The notes beneath the pieces were generated by a model. It made no database searches. It was not told where the DNA came from and saw only the letters and a list, made by a program, of their open reading frames with translations. A DNA stretch of 64,000 nucleotides, taken from positions 47,667 through 111,666 of the forward strand of contig CAJXSR010000010.1 in the NCBI GenBank assembly GCA_913061275.1, written 5' to 3'. A program made the translations under genes and the position numbers. This document shows, one piece after another, positions 9,649-18,416 of this stretch. Source of the stretch: an uncultured Paracoccaceae bacterium. GTDB taxonomy: Bacteria; Pseudomonadota; Alphaproteobacteria; Rhodobacterales; Rhodobacteraceae. How positions within the stretch are numbered: position 1 is the stretch's first letter; each line of letters opens with the position of its first letter.

Positions 9649-10008
9649 TTAACCAATATGGGCTTTATAGGCGTCTTCATCCATTAATGCGTCCATTTCA
9701 GACGGATCACTTAACTTCATCTTGAAAATCCATGCACCTTCTTGCGGGTCTTCGTTGATAAGCCCAGGGTTTTCGGTCAAAGCTTCATTCACTTCAACAA
9801 TTTCACCATCCAGTGGTGCTAGAATATCAGACGCGGCTTTGACGCTTTCGATCACTACAACATCATCGTCTTTAGCTACTTCTGTGTCTGCTTCTGGCAG
9901 TTCCACAAAAACAATCTCACCCAATGCTTCTGCTGCATGTGCAGTGATGCCAACAATAACAACGTCACCATCTTTGCGTAACCATTCGTGCTCTTCTGTA
10001 AATTTCAT
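9649..10008 (-). CDS. gcvH: Glycine cleavage system H protein
   Basis: 119-residue lipoyl carrier that shuttles the aminomethyl intermediate between GcvP, GcvT and the lipoamide dehydrogenase. The lipoyl lysine is K57 in [12 protein letters not shown], and the N terminus FTEEHEWLR is canonical. A GGAGAGAAC ribosome-binding site lies just before the ATG. It follows gcvT by 21 bp and precedes gcvP by 122 bp; the gap contains a hairpin. Confidence 0.97.
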   Translation of the reverse strand: MKFTEEHEWLRKDGDVVIVGITAHAAEALGEIVFVELPEADTEVAKDDDVVVIESVKAASDILAPLDGEIVEVNEALTENPGLINEDPQEGAWIFKMKLSDPSEMDALMDEDAYKAHIG

Positions 10009-10029
10009 GTGTTCTCTCCTTCGTTAGAC

Positions 10030-11160
10030 TTATCGTTTAAAGTTTGCTGGTGTGAACGGCATCGCCGCCACGGTTGCGGGCATGCGTTTACCGCGTACTT
10101 CCGCAAATATTTCTGTGCCGATTGTTGACAGTTCTTTGGGAACATATCCCATGGCCACTGGGGCCTGCACAGTGGGGCCAAAACCACCCGAGGTGATTTC
10201 ACCGATCGGGTCGGTGGACGTTTCATCGGCAAACAGAACCGTGTGACCACGCATTGGTGCGCGCCCTGATGGCTGAATGCCGACGCGTTTGCGCGACGCC
10301 CCGTTTACCATCTGCCCTAGGATCACATCAGCACCTGGAAACCCGCCTGCACGTTCGCCATCTGCACGGCGCACTTTTTGAATGGCCCAAAGCAAAGCTG
10401 CTTCTACAGGGGTCGTGCCAGTATCAATGTCATTACCATAAAGGCAAAGCCCGCCTTCCAAACGCAAGCTGTCACGCGCACCTAGACCGATGGGTTCGAC
10501 TTCTTCCATCGCAAGCAATGCCTCGGCTAATGCAACGGCTTTGTCGTTCGGCACTGAGATTTCATACCCATCTTCGCCGGTATAACCAGAGCGTGATACC
10601 CAGCATTCAGCACCCAAAATTTCGGTTGTTACCACATCCATAAACTTCATCGCTGCCACATCACTTGAAAGCCGTGCTAAAGCCGCTTCAGACGCAGGGC
10701 CCTGCAAAGCCAGCAAGGCGCGGTCTTCGATCACTTCGATGTCACAAGCATCCGACAGATGCGCCCGCATATGGGCAATGTCAGCATCTTTACAGGCCGC
10801 ATTGACCACCAGAAACAAATGATCACCGCGATTAGCCACCATAAGATCGTCTAGTATGCCACCGTTTTCATTGGTGAAAAACGCATAACGTTGGCGGTTT
10901 TCAGCAACACCTGCAATGCTCATCGGTACAAGCGTTTCCAGTGCAAGGGCAGCATCGCGCGTATCACCGGATTTTGCCCGCAAGATCACCTGCCCCATGT
11001 GGCTTACATCAAACAGCCCTGATTGTTCACGCGTATGGTTATGCTCTTTCATCACGCCCATGGGATATTGCACAGGCATATCGTAACCCGCAAAAGGCAC
11101 CATTTTGCCCCCTAAAGACACGTGCAAATCAAAAAGCGGTGTTTGTAATAATTCAGTCAT
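10030..11160 (-). CDS. gcvT: Aminomethyltransferase, T protein of glycine cleavage
   Basis: 376 residues. It transfers the methylene group from aminomethyl-GcvH to tetrahydrofolate and releases ammonia. Family blocks are visible: SLGGKMVPFAGYDMPVQY near the N terminus, SGLFDVSHMGQ, the folate-site region SRSGYTGEDGYEISVP, and RLEGGLCLYGNDI. First gene of the operon, directly behind the glycine riboswitch, so glycine probably induces the whole unit. Confidence 0.97.
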   Translation of the reverse strand: MTELLQTPLFDLHVSLGGKMVPFAGYDMPVQYPMGVMKEHNHTREQSGLFDVSHMGQVILRAKSGDTRDAALALETLVPMSIAGVAENRQRYAFFTNENGGILDDLMVANRGDHLFLVVNAACKDADIAHMRAHLSDACDIEVIEDRALLALQGPASEAALARLSSDVAAMKFMDVVTTEILGAECWVSRSGYTGEDGYEISVPNDKAVALAEALLAMEEVEPIGLGARDSLRLEGGLCLYGNDIDTGTTPVEAALLWAIQKVRRADGERAGGFPGADVILGQMVNGASRKRVGIQPSGRAPMRGHTVLFADETSTDPIGEITSGGFGPTVQAPVAMGYVPKELSTIGTEIFAEVRGKRMPATVAAMPFTPANFKR

Positions 11161-11204
11161 GGCACCCTACCCCTTTGGTATCGGCCGGGATCATCCCAGC
11201 ACTT

Positions 11205-11372
11205 TGGTGCCCCCTCTGTCCTACTTGCCTGAGATCGCTATCCCGTCGGCGGGTGCAGTGCGCACCACTCTCCAGAGTTGTGAAAAACAACGGTCCGTTG
11301 TGCCTGAGAGTTTCCGAGGCGGTTGCTCCTTCGGCCCTGACAAAAATGTCAGCGTCTCCCGATGTTTTCGAG
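11205..11372 (-). ncRNA. Tandem glycine riboswitch upstream of gcvT
   Basis: The leader of gcvTHP holds two glycine aptamers in series on the minus strand. The first includes CGGGAGACGC, GCCGAAGGAGCAACCGCC and AAACTCTCAGGCA. The second includes TCTGGAGAG, CACCCGCCGACGGGATAG and ATCTCAGGCA, followed by AGGACAGAGGGG. These are the conserved cores of the family, and the gene downstream is its classic target. Glycine binding is expected to switch the operon on. Boundaries are approximate. Confidence 0.95.
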
Positions 11373-11501
11373 CATCAACTTATGAGATGTTAAGGATTCG
11401 GGCAAGCCTATAATGTGTACGGCTGCATACACGTTTTGGTGTTAAGTTAATCGCGGCTGTCCGGGACAAAAATGCCGTTACATCCTTGGAAAGTAGTCAC
11501 T

Positions 11502-12011
11502 TCAGTATCCACAATCTGTGTAATTAGACGCAAGACATTTGGCGACTAGAGCATCTACTTTTTCCTGATGACTTGGGTTAGAGGCATGCTTTGCTATCAT
11601 GTCTATATTCTCTGTTATAGCGCGTTCGTCACCGTTCATCGCAGATATAGCCATCCACATACTCGCTAACACTGGATCACTTTCAACAGCGTAACTAATG
11701 GTGTAGTTTTTAGATACATAATACTGACCAAACGCATTACCTTGCGTGGCAGTTTTGACGAAATATTTATGAGCTGTTTTAGGCTCCCAAATGCCCAGCT
11801 CGCCTCGGTCATATATTAGACCTAGCACATTGGTGGCTTCTATATCACCTGCGTCTGACATCTCTTTCCAAGTGGATATTGGAATCTTATCCGTAAATAC
11901 ACCTGTGACGTATCTATCTAATGTGTCTTTTACTTCACCAGCGTTAGCATAGGTTGTTGCGATTAACCCTGCAAGAAGAGCGGCGGGAAACATTTTCAGT
12001 TCAGTAAACAT
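11502..12011 (-). CDS. Secreted Sel1-like repeat protein
   Basis: About 169 residues from the ATG at 12011; an upstream in-frame ATG at 12065 would place charged residues before the signal peptide. A signal peptide is evident (FPAALLAGLIATTYANAG). The mature part carries Sel1-like helical repeats: ATNVLGLIYDRGELGIWEP and AHKYFVKTATQGNAFGQYYV, then ASMWMAISAMNGD. Such proteins are periplasmic scaffolds. Two late cysteines (CLASNYTDC) could form a disulfide. No functional partner is visible nearby. Confidence 0.7.
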   Translation of the reverse strand: MFTELKMFPAALLAGLIATTYANAGEVKDTLDRYVTGVFTDKIPISTWKEMSDAGDIEATNVLGLIYDRGELGIWEPKTAHKYFVKTATQGNAFGQYYVSKNYTISYAVESDPVLASMWMAISAMNGDERAITENIDMIAKHASNPSHQEKVDALVAKCLASNYTDCGY

Positions 12012-12146
12012 AGTCGCGTTCCGTTTTAAGGTTTCGATACAGAATATATATTTAGCCCTTTTCATATATCAAGAGGCTTACATATAGTTAACTTGTGCAT
12101 ATTAAATTGAGGAAGCAGCAATCATAAATATCCACACTCAAAATAC

Positions 12147-12444
12147 TAAAATTCCTTTTTCCGTTATCACCGCATTCAGCGGAAAGTCGGTTTCCTAGCG
12201 TGGCACCAGCAGCACTTCCTGATCTGAATAGGCATACCCCATGGCCTGCACATCCTTCAACGCCGATATTTGTTAGAACTACGGTCATAAAACCCGCCGC
12301 CGTAGCCCATGCGATACCCATGCATATCAAACGCCAGCAAAGGAATGATGACAAGGTCAGGGATCAATTTTATGCCATCTTTAGGAATGTAAGCGCCAAA
12401 TGCCCCTGCAACCATCTCTGTTTCAGGCGTCCAATGGTGAAACT
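12147..12444 (-). pseudogene. Truncated broken copy of 5-formyltetrahydrofolate cyclo-ligase
   Basis: This segment aligns base for base with the C-terminal half of the intact gene at 59285-59866 (about its codons 86-185). Shared runs include CCGTTATCACCGCATTC and CATCTTTAGGAATGTAAGCG. The copy has a TAG in place of the GAA of VPREETDF, a one-base deletion next to the YDRSF codons, and no 5' half or start. It is a decayed partial duplicate that ends close to the start of the dehydratase gene on the other strand. The stretch 12066-12146 holds nothing recognisable. Confidence 0.88.
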
Positions 12445-12486
12445 AAGTATTAAATGTGCCAAAGTCGCAGAAAAAAGGATGATTCT

Positions 12487-13455
12487 TTGCAAAAGATATT
12501 AGACATCACACTCGAAGGGATCATTCAGGCATCTGGGCTTATCAAACCTGAGTTTCTAAATACGCCGCTTCATCGTAATTTATCTTTCGATGCAACACCA
12601 TCTCTTAACCTCACATTAAAGGATGAAACGGCTTCACCAATCTGCTGTTTCAAGGGACGCGGAACGGATTATTTCGCGAATACATTTGCAGCAAAGTCAC
12701 CTGTCGTTGTTTGCGCTTCTGCAGGGAATTTTGGCCAAGGCCTAGCTATGGCGATGCATCGCCGTGGTGGTAAGGCCATCATTTTTGCCGCAACAAACGC
12801 CAGCCCATTGAAAATTACACGGATGAAAGAACTTGGTGGCGAAGTCATACTAGACGGTCATGATTTCGATGAAGCAAATGATGCAGCCCGAACCTATGCT
12901 AAGGAAAAAGGTCTGCCTTTTGTTGAAGATGCGGCATTCGCAGAGATTGCGGAAGGGGCTGGAACGCTCGCAAAAGAGATGACTGATGCAGGGGCAGAGT
13001 TTGACGCAATCTACATCCCAGTTGGTGGCGGTGCGCTTATCAATGGTGTTGGCACTTGGTTAAAGCATGCACGTCCTGACGTGAAGGTAATCGGCGTTTG
13101 CGCCGAAGGGGCACCATCGCTTGCGGTATCATGGCAAGAGCGCAAGGTGGTGGAAACCGAAACGGTAAACACTTTCGCCGATGGTATAGCAATACGCACC
13201 CCTGCAATGCCTACCATTCAACATATGATGAAAGTCGTTGACGACTTCGTTTTAGTGAGTGACGCGCAAATTCTTGATGCCATGCGAATGACACATCACG
13301 CGACTGGCATTCGACCTGAACCTTCTGGTGCAGCAGGCGTGGCTGCCATTATTAAAGATGCGGAAATTCGTGACTTCAAACGCCCTGCATCTTTGATCTG
13401 TGGCTCAAACGTTCCTGAGGACAAAATGACTGACTGGTTTGGGACGGTTCAGTAA
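12487..13455 (+). CDS. Threonine/serine dehydratase-like PLP enzyme
   Basis: About 322 residues, fold type II PLP enzyme that deaminates hydroxy-amino acids such as threonine or serine. The Schiff-base lysine is in CCFKGRGTDYF, the substrate loop is ASAGNFGQGLA, and the phosphate-binding glycines are in PVGGGALINGVG. There is no C-terminal ACT-like regulatory domain, so it resembles the catabolic or racemase-like branch. I prefer the TTG at 12487, which has AAGGATG upstream; an ATG at 12454 is in frame but lacks a ribosome-binding site and runs close to the 5-FCL pseudogene. Confidence 0.85.
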   Translation: MQKILDITLEGIIQASGLIKPEFLNTPLHRNLSFDATPSLNLTLKDETASPICCFKGRGTDYFANTFAAKSPVVVCASAGNFGQGLAMAMHRRGGKAIIFAATNASPLKITRMKELGGEVILDGHDFDEANDAARTYAKEKGLPFVEDAAFAEIAEGAGTLAKEMTDAGAEFDAIYIPVGGGALINGVGTWLKHARPDVKVIGVCAEGAPSLAVSWQERKVVETETVNTFADGIAIRTPAMPTIQHMMKVVDDFVLVSDAQILDAMRMTHHATGIRPEPSGAAGVAAIIKDAEIRDFKRPASLICGSNVPEDKMTDWFGTVQ

Positions 13456-13492
13456 GTAAATTGGGTGCAAGCCAACAGGCCTTCATCTAAGT

Positions 13493-15232
13493 CTAATACC
13501 CCTCTACCGAAGACCCCGTACGCCGTAAATCTGTTGACCCCAACAGTACCCCCGTTTCGGGATCAACCATGATAGATTGCACGGCTCCCATCGTGCGTTT
13601 GGTCACCACATCATGGCCTTTGGCGCGTAGGATAGCTTTGGTGTCGGCACTGATGCCCTCTTCCACACGCAGCTCATCAGGCAGCCATTGATGGTGGATG
13701 CGCGGCGCATTGGTGGCCTCTGCTATGTTCATGCCGTGATCTAGCACGTTCATGATGATCTGTAGTGTGGTGGTGATAATGCGTGAGCCACCTGGGCTGC
13801 CAGTGACCAGAAAAACCTTACCGTCTTTCATCACTATTGTCGGGCTCATCGATGACAAAGGGCGTTTTCCTGCCTCTACAGCATTGGCGTCACCACCAAT
13901 TAGGCCGTAAGCATTGGCCACACCTGACTTGGCAGAAAAATCATCCATTTCGTTGTTCATCAACACACCTGTGCCAGTTGCCACAATGCCCGACCCATAG
14001 GAAAAGTTGATGGTGTAGGTGTTAGACACCGCATTACCGAAGCGATCTACAACCGAATAATGCGTGGTTTCATTGCTCTCATAAGGTGTAAGCGTGTTTG
14101 CCTTCACATCCGCCGCAGGGCGTGCTTTGCCCATATCAATGGCGGTACGAATGTCGCTGGCGTATTTTTTATCTGTCAACTCTTTTACAGGCACATCAAC
14201 AAAATCCGCGTCACCCAGATAGGTTGCACGATCTGCATATGCTTGCTTCATCGCTTCTGCCATCAGATGGATGGTTTGGGCGGAATTCGCACCCAAATCG
14301 GTAATGGGATACCCTTCCAGCGTGTTCAGGATTTGCACAATATGCGTGCCACCTGAACTGGGCGGCGGCATGGAATGGATGTTATATCCACGATATGTCC
14401 CGCTGACAGTATCGCGCATAACGGGGCGATATGCGTTCATATCAGCCAAAGTAATCACACCCTCTGCTTTCTGCACTGACGTCGCAATTTTTTGTGCCGT
14501 TTCACCTTTATAGAAACCGTCAGCACCAAATTCAGAAATCAATTCAAGCGTTTGGGCCAGATCGGGTTGTTTAAATACCTCACCCACTTCATAAAATCCG
14601 CCATCAGGCTTATAAAAAACAGCAGCGGTTTGCGGCCAACGTTTTAAGCGTTCCTCGGCACGTTTTAGGTTGTTTGACAGGCTTTGCGTCACCACTATGC
14701 CGTCACGTGCCAGTTTGATCGCAGGTGCGATCACATCTGCCAGTGGCATTAAGCCATATTGTTCTAAGGCCATGACCATTCCCGCTACGGTTCCCGGCAC
14801 ACCTGTTGCCAATCCATGAAACCGTGAGCGGTTTTTGACAGGGTTTCCATCCGCATCCAGATACATATCCTTAAACGCGGCCTTTGGGGCCATTTCACGG
14901 TAATCTATCGCCTTTGTTGCACCCGCTTTGGCATTATGCACAATCATAAAACCGCCGCCGCCCAGATTACCCGCGCGCGGCAAGGTCACGGCCAGTGCAA
15001 AGCCCACGGCCACACTGGCGTCCACCGCATTGCCGCCTGCCTGAAGGATGCCCAATCCAACCTGTGCTGCAACTTTTTCTTGGGCGGCCACCATACCATG
15101 TGCAGCCACTTCGGGATGCACCCGATCAAGCCCGCTATAAATGGCCGAGGTTTGTGCCACGGTATTTGTGCCAGACACTGCCAATGCAATGGCCGAAAAC
15201 AAAGATAAGAATTTTCGTTTGGATAAGGTCAT
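13493..15232 (-). CDS. ggt: Gamma-glutamyltransferase
   Basis: 579-residue secreted proenzyme that cleaves gamma-glutamyl bonds of glutathione and related compounds in the periplasm. It has an N-terminal signal peptide (FLSLFSAIALAVSGTNTVAQ). The autoprocessing site is NETTHYSVVDRFGNAVS; the threonine before HYSVVD is the expected nucleophile and first residue of the small subunit. Glutamyl-binding blocks SGTHIVQILN and PLSSMSPTIV are present. Convergent with the upstream dehydratase gene. Confidence 0.96.
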   Translation of the reverse strand: MTLSKRKFLSLFSAIALAVSGTNTVAQTSAIYSGLDRVHPEVAAHGMVAAQEKVAAQVGLGILQAGGNAVDASVAVGFALAVTLPRAGNLGGGGFMIVHNAKAGATKAIDYREMAPKAAFKDMYLDADGNPVKNRSRFHGLATGVPGTVAGMVMALEQYGLMPLADVIAPAIKLARDGIVVTQSLSNNLKRAEERLKRWPQTAAVFYKPDGGFYEVGEVFKQPDLAQTLELISEFGADGFYKGETAQKIATSVQKAEGVITLADMNAYRPVMRDTVSGTYRGYNIHSMPPPSSGGTHIVQILNTLEGYPITDLGANSAQTIHLMAEAMKQAYADRATYLGDADFVDVPVKELTDKKYASDIRTAIDMGKARPAADVKANTLTPYESNETTHYSVVDRFGNAVSNTYTINFSYGSGIVATGTGVLMNNEMDDFSAKSGVANAYGLIGGDANAVEAGKRPLSSMSPTIVMKDGKVFLVTGSPGGSRIITTTLQIIMNVLDHGMNIAEATNAPRIHHQWLPDELRVEEGISADTKAILRAKGHDVVTKRTMGAVQSIMVDPETGVLLGSTDLRRTGSSVEGY

Positions 15233-15274
15233 ATTGAAAACTATAGCGCAGAATTTAATCTAGGCCAGTAGAGA

Positions 15275-15715
15275 TCACCAAAACAGTTTAAACATCCCTA
15301 AGATTGCCATATAGCGCAGAGTTTTTGACAGGGCGACCAAACCCAAAAAACGCCAAAACCGCATTTGCATTACGCCTGCTGCAAAGGTTAATGGATCACC
15401 GATGATCGGCATCCATGCCAATAGCAGTGACCCTTGTCCCCAACGCGCAAACCAGCCTTGTGCTTTCGTCAGTTCTGCTTGCGAGATCGGAAACCACTTG
15501 TGATCTTGGTATTGCAGCGCAAAGCAACCCAGCCAGTAATTCAGTACAGAACCTAGTGTGTTACCGATACTTGCAACGACTAAAAGTGTTAAAATAGAAT
15601 GCTGTGTCAAAGCCGCCATACCCAGCAATGCTGCCTCGGAACCACCCGGTAGCAAGGTTGCGGCAGAAAATGCCACCACAAATAAACCCGTTAACTGCCA
15701 AATTGCATCAAACAT
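15275..15715 (-). CDS. YqaA family (DedA/SNARE-associated) membrane protein
   Basis: 146 residues, mostly hydrophobic, with about four helices. LPGGSEAALLGM and VVASIGNTLGSVLNYWLG match the YqaA branch of the DedA-like superfamily, which includes membrane homeostasis and lipid-handling proteins. The usual conserved GxxxG-type loop is present in WMPIIGDPLTFAAGVM. Monocistronic, 42 bp upstream of ggt on the same strand. Confidence 0.85.
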   Translation of the reverse strand: MFDAIWQLTGLFVVAFSAATLLPGGSEAALLGMAALTQHSILTLLVVASIGNTLGSVLNYWLGCFALQYQDHKWFPISQAELTKAQGWFARWGQGSLLLAWMPIIGDPLTFAAGVMQMRFWRFLGLVALSKTLRYMAILGMFKLFW

Positions 15716-15737
15716 TATATGTACCGTTGTACAGGAG

Positions 15738-15749
15738 GGTGGTGGGCGA
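15738..15749. repeat. 12-bp copy of the tRNA-Tyr 3' end
   Basis: GGTGGTGGGCGA is identical to 16724-16735, which covers the CCA end and most of the acceptor strand of tRNA-Tyr. The two copies are direct repeats flanking the toxin-antitoxin pair, about 1 kb apart. This resembles the duplicated 3' tRNA end left by site-specific integration, but no integrase is present. Confidence 0.4.
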
Positions 15750-15861
15750 TCATAATATCGCTCTGAATGGGAAGGAATCCTTTAAAAATATGAAGCCCTT
15801 TCCTACAATTCACTGAAAAAATGGACGGGTTTGTAACAGACATAAACGCTATCAAATAAAA

Positions 15862-16224
15862 TTACATTATATCATCGACAGTAAGCCCAAGAGCGTCAGC
15901 CAAGGCTTTAACTGTCTCATAGCGTGGTTTTACAACACCGCGAATAATATCGGATACAGTACTTGGCCGTTGTCCTGCGCGGCGCGCCAGTTCACTTTGC
16001 GAAAACCCAATCGCTTCGCACCAGGCAGCCATTGGGTGCAACTCTCCAACGATAAGCTTGCTAACAAGATCAGATGGCATTGTTGGGGTGGCGCGGTCTT
16101 GGTCTAATGCGTCAGCTAATAGGGCACGGTCAGTCGCATCCTCTTTGGCCGCAATAAGGGCCTCATAATCTGCGCGGGGTAAGACAACCATTTCGTCACC
16201 CGCTGGAGTTCTTGCAATGTGCAT
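15862..16224 (-). CDS. XRE-family antitoxin
   Basis: 120 residues. The N-terminal region (HIARTPAGDEMVVLPRADYE) resembles antitoxin or toxin-contact sequences. A C-terminal XRE helix-turn-helix (about residues 65-118) contains GFSQSELARRAGQRPSTVSD. The gene follows the toxin by 10 bp, the toxin-first order of HigBA-like modules. It is expected to neutralise the toxin and repress the operon. An AGGAGG-type site lies directly before the start. Confidence 0.88.
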   Translation of the reverse strand: MHIARTPAGDEMVVLPRADYEALIAAKEDATDRALLADALDQDRATPTMPSDLVSKLIVGELHPMAAWCEAIGFSQSELARRAGQRPSTVSDIIRGVVKPRYETVKALADALGLTVDDIM

Positions 16225-16234
16225 ATGTTACCTC

Positions 16235-16471
16235 CTATTGGTAAATGTCTTTGCGATGAGCAATCTTAACAACAAGCATGTTGCCTTCGATCTGAAAAAT
16301 GGCGCGGTAGTTGCCGTAGCGCAATCGATACGCAGCAACACCTTGCAATTTTTTTACGTCCCCAGCACCAGTTTCTGCATAAGCTTCCAGTTTTGAAATA
16401 ATAGTAATCGCATCGTTGCTTGGTAATTTGCGTAAACCTTTTAAAGCTGTTCGGGTATATTCTATTTGCAT
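16235..16471 (-). CDS. RelE/ParE-type toxin
   Basis: 78 residues with the small RelE/ParE fold: IEYTRTALKGLRKLP, AYRLRYGNYRAIFQIE and VVKIAHRKDIY. The arginine-rich strand (RLRYGNYR) and the C-terminal HRKDIY are typical of RelE-type mRNA interferases acting on the ribosome. First gene of a two-gene module with the XRE antitoxin. The region 16472-16725 upstream is AT-rich and holds the presumed promoter but no gene. Confidence 0.88.
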   Translation of the reverse strand: MQIEYTRTALKGLRKLPSNDAITIISKLEAYAETGAGDVKKLQGVAAYRLRYGNYRAIFQIEGNMLVVKIAHRKDIYQ

Positions 16472-16725
16472 AGCGTCACTTTTCTACATTGACCATACGC
16501 TACAGCGTACAGATTTGCAAATATATAATTACCCTATAGAGTATTAATATACGGAATTTCATTAGAGCTAGCTAACAGTATTTATTCTTAATATGTAATT
16601 AACATCTATCCTTAGTTTCCACAAAGCTTGCTCTATTCGCAATGGATAGGATTACGGGTATTAAGTTTCAGCCAAAAGTTTCCTACGCACTAAAACATCT
16701 GACTTATATGGATAAATAAGGAAGG

Positions 16726-16809
16726 TGGTGGGCGACCCTGGAATCGAACCAGGCGTGGGTTACCCCGGGGGAGTTACAGTCCCCTGCCGCACCTTGCAGC
16801 CCGTCGCCC
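16726..16809 (-). tRNA. tRNA-Tyr (GTA)
   Basis: 84 nt including an encoded CCA. The acceptor stem GGGCGAC pairs with GTCGCCC, discriminator A. The anticodon stem GGGGA / TCCCC encloses CTGTAAC, giving anticodon GTA. A long variable arm is present as expected for class II tRNA-Tyr, and the T arm reads CCTGGTTCGATTCCAGG. It is transcribed away from rlmB. Confidence 0.96.
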
Positions 16810-16935
16810 TTAAGCGTAATTACACGTATTAAGCTGGGCCTGATTAATCGCGCATATTGTCTGCGTCAACCACAAAAAGCTTGTTACGGTCAGATGATCG
16901 TGGCAAATGTGCTGCCAACAGGAAAAGAGTGTCAT

Positions 16936-17730
16936 ATGGCCCCTAGAAAAGACAAAAAACCCGTTTGGGTGGTTGATAAAGAACGCAATCGACGTGCAAG
17001 TGCGGCAGAAACCGTTTGGTTGTTTGGCATACACGCGGTGCGCGATGCTTTATTGAACCCAGCACGCCAACGTTTGCGGCTGGTTGTGACTAAAAATGCA
17101 TCCGATAAACTGGCCCACGCGATTACTGCCTCTGGAATGGAGCCCGAAATTCAGGAACCACGCAAATTTAATGTACCGATTGATGCGCAATCTGTGCATC
17201 AAGGCGCTGCCCTTGAAGTGAAACCGCTTGATTGGGGCAGTGTGTCAGAGCAATGTGCGCCACGCGGTGAGCGGTCTGTTGTGATTGTTCTTGATCGCGT
17301 AACCGACCCGCATAATGTTGGTGCAATTTTGCGTTCTGCCGAGGTTTTTGGGGCCCGCGCCGTAATTGCCACCTTGCGCAATTCAGCCCCTGAAACAGGC
17401 GCACTTGCAAAAACCGCTAGCGGATCATTGGAGCGGCAACCATATTTGCGGGTGCAAAACCTGGTTAAAACCATGAAATCCCTTTCTGAAATGGGCTACC
17501 GTTTGATCGCATTGGATGGTGAGGCCGAGGTAGAGTTGCAAAAAACGCTTGATGTAGAACCAAACGCACCTACCGCATTGGTATTAGGTGCCGAAGGGCC
17601 GGGATTACGCCCTTCAACCAAAGAAACCTGTGATGTGATTGCCAAAATTCCCTTTCAACGTGATTTTGGTTCGTTAAACGTATCGAACGCCGCAGCGGTG
17701 TCACTTTATGCGTTGTCACAAACAAAATAG
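16936..17730 (+). CDS. rlmB: 23S rRNA 2'-O-methyltransferase (TrmH/SpoU family)
   Basis: 264 residues from the ATG at 16936, which has AGGAAAAG upstream; an ATG at 16894 is less well placed. SPOUT motifs are clear: VVIVLDRVTDPHNVGAILRS, LVLGAEGPGL, and the C-terminal SLNVSNAAAVSLY knot that binds S-adenosylmethionine. An N-terminal substrate-binding domain (WLFGIHAVRDALLNP onward) matches RlmB, which methylates G2251 of 23S rRNA. The basic N-terminal tail is common in alphaproteobacteria. Confidence 0.93.
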   Translation: MAPRKDKKPVWVVDKERNRRASAAETVWLFGIHAVRDALLNPARQRLRLVVTKNASDKLAHAITASGMEPEIQEPRKFNVPIDAQSVHQGAALEVKPLDWGSVSEQCAPRGERSVVIVLDRVTDPHNVGAILRSAEVFGARAVIATLRNSAPETGALAKTASGSLERQPYLRVQNLVKTMKSLSEMGYRLIALDGEAEVELQKTLDVEPNAPTALVLGAEGPGLRPSTKETCDVIAKIPFQRDFGSLNVSNAAAVSLYALSQTK

Positions 17731-17827
17731 CCTTGCCCTTATCAATCGTGTCAAAATTTCACATTTACGCGATGGGGCTTTCTATTAGAAAACTACAGGG
17801 TATCTTGCATTAAAAAGGAGGATACCC

Positions 17828-18277
17828 ATGCATTTCACCAGACGAAGTTTAGTTGCAACTTTCATAGCTACGACAGTTGCATTTCCCGCATTTGCAGCAA
17901 AGCCTGCGGTTTTTTCACGCAATGGCGCTGCAATTAACGGCTATGATCCCGTTGCTTATTTTACGAAAAGTAGCCCGCAAAAAGGATCACTAGATCACAG
18001 TCTAAACTGGCAAGGTGCTGTTTGGTTGTTTCAATCCGCTGAAAATAAAGCATTATTTGAAGCAACCCCAGAAAAATATGCACCACAATACGGCGGCTAT
18101 TGTGCTTATGCGGTATCCAAAGGGGCCACGGCCAAAACAGAGCCAGACGCTTGGGCAATACGCGATGGTAAGTTGTATTTGAATTACAATACCGAAGTAC
18201 GCAGCCTGTGGAAACTGGATGTGCCCGGGAACATTTCAAAGGCAAATGCAAACTGGCCTGCCGTTCTGGATCGATAG
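17828..18277 (+). CDS. Exported YHS domain-containing protein
   Basis: 149 residues. A strong AAAGGAGGA ribosome-binding site precedes the ATG. The N terminus has twin arginines-like MHFTRRSLVATFIAT and ends in an AFA|A-type cleavage site, so it is exported. The mature protein has the YHS core: INGYDPVAYFTKSSPQKGS, then WLFQSAENKALFEATPEKY and QYGGYCAYAVSKG. YHS proteins of this type are linked to metal binding. Followed by a strong terminator, so probably monocistronic. Confidence 0.85.
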   Translation: MHFTRRSLVATFIATTVAFPAFAAKPAVFSRNGAAINGYDPVAYFTKSSPQKGSLDHSLNWQGAVWLFQSAENKALFEATPEKYAPQYGGYCAYAVSKGATAKTEPDAWAIRDGKLYLNYNTEVRSLWKLDVPGNISKANANWPAVLDR

Positions 18278-18372
18278 CTTACCTTGAAATAAACCGAAAC
18301 AGGCCTACATAAAGAGTATGCAACGATAGTTGGAACTTTTTGTTGCAGTCTACTGTCCCTCGTTCCACACCT

Positions 18373-18401
18373 GCGCCCAAAGGAAACTTTGGGCGCTTTT
18401 T
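18373..18401 (+). terminator. Rho-independent terminator after YHS gene
   Basis: GCGCCCAAAG, GAAA loop, CTTTGGGCGC, then TTTTTAT: a perfect 10-bp stem with tetraloop and T-run. It ends the YHS transcript and lies just before the 3' end of the convergent SIMPL gene. Confidence 0.93.
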
Positions 18402-18416
18402 ATATGGGCTTGGAAC

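Noticed and set aside
10941..11413. Open frames over the gcvT leader
   Set aside because: They lie across the glycine riboswitch, on the opposite strand to it, and show no protein signature.
12088..12354. 88-codon minus-strand frame
   Set aside because: It is an out-of-frame reading of the broken 5-FCL copy rather than a gene.
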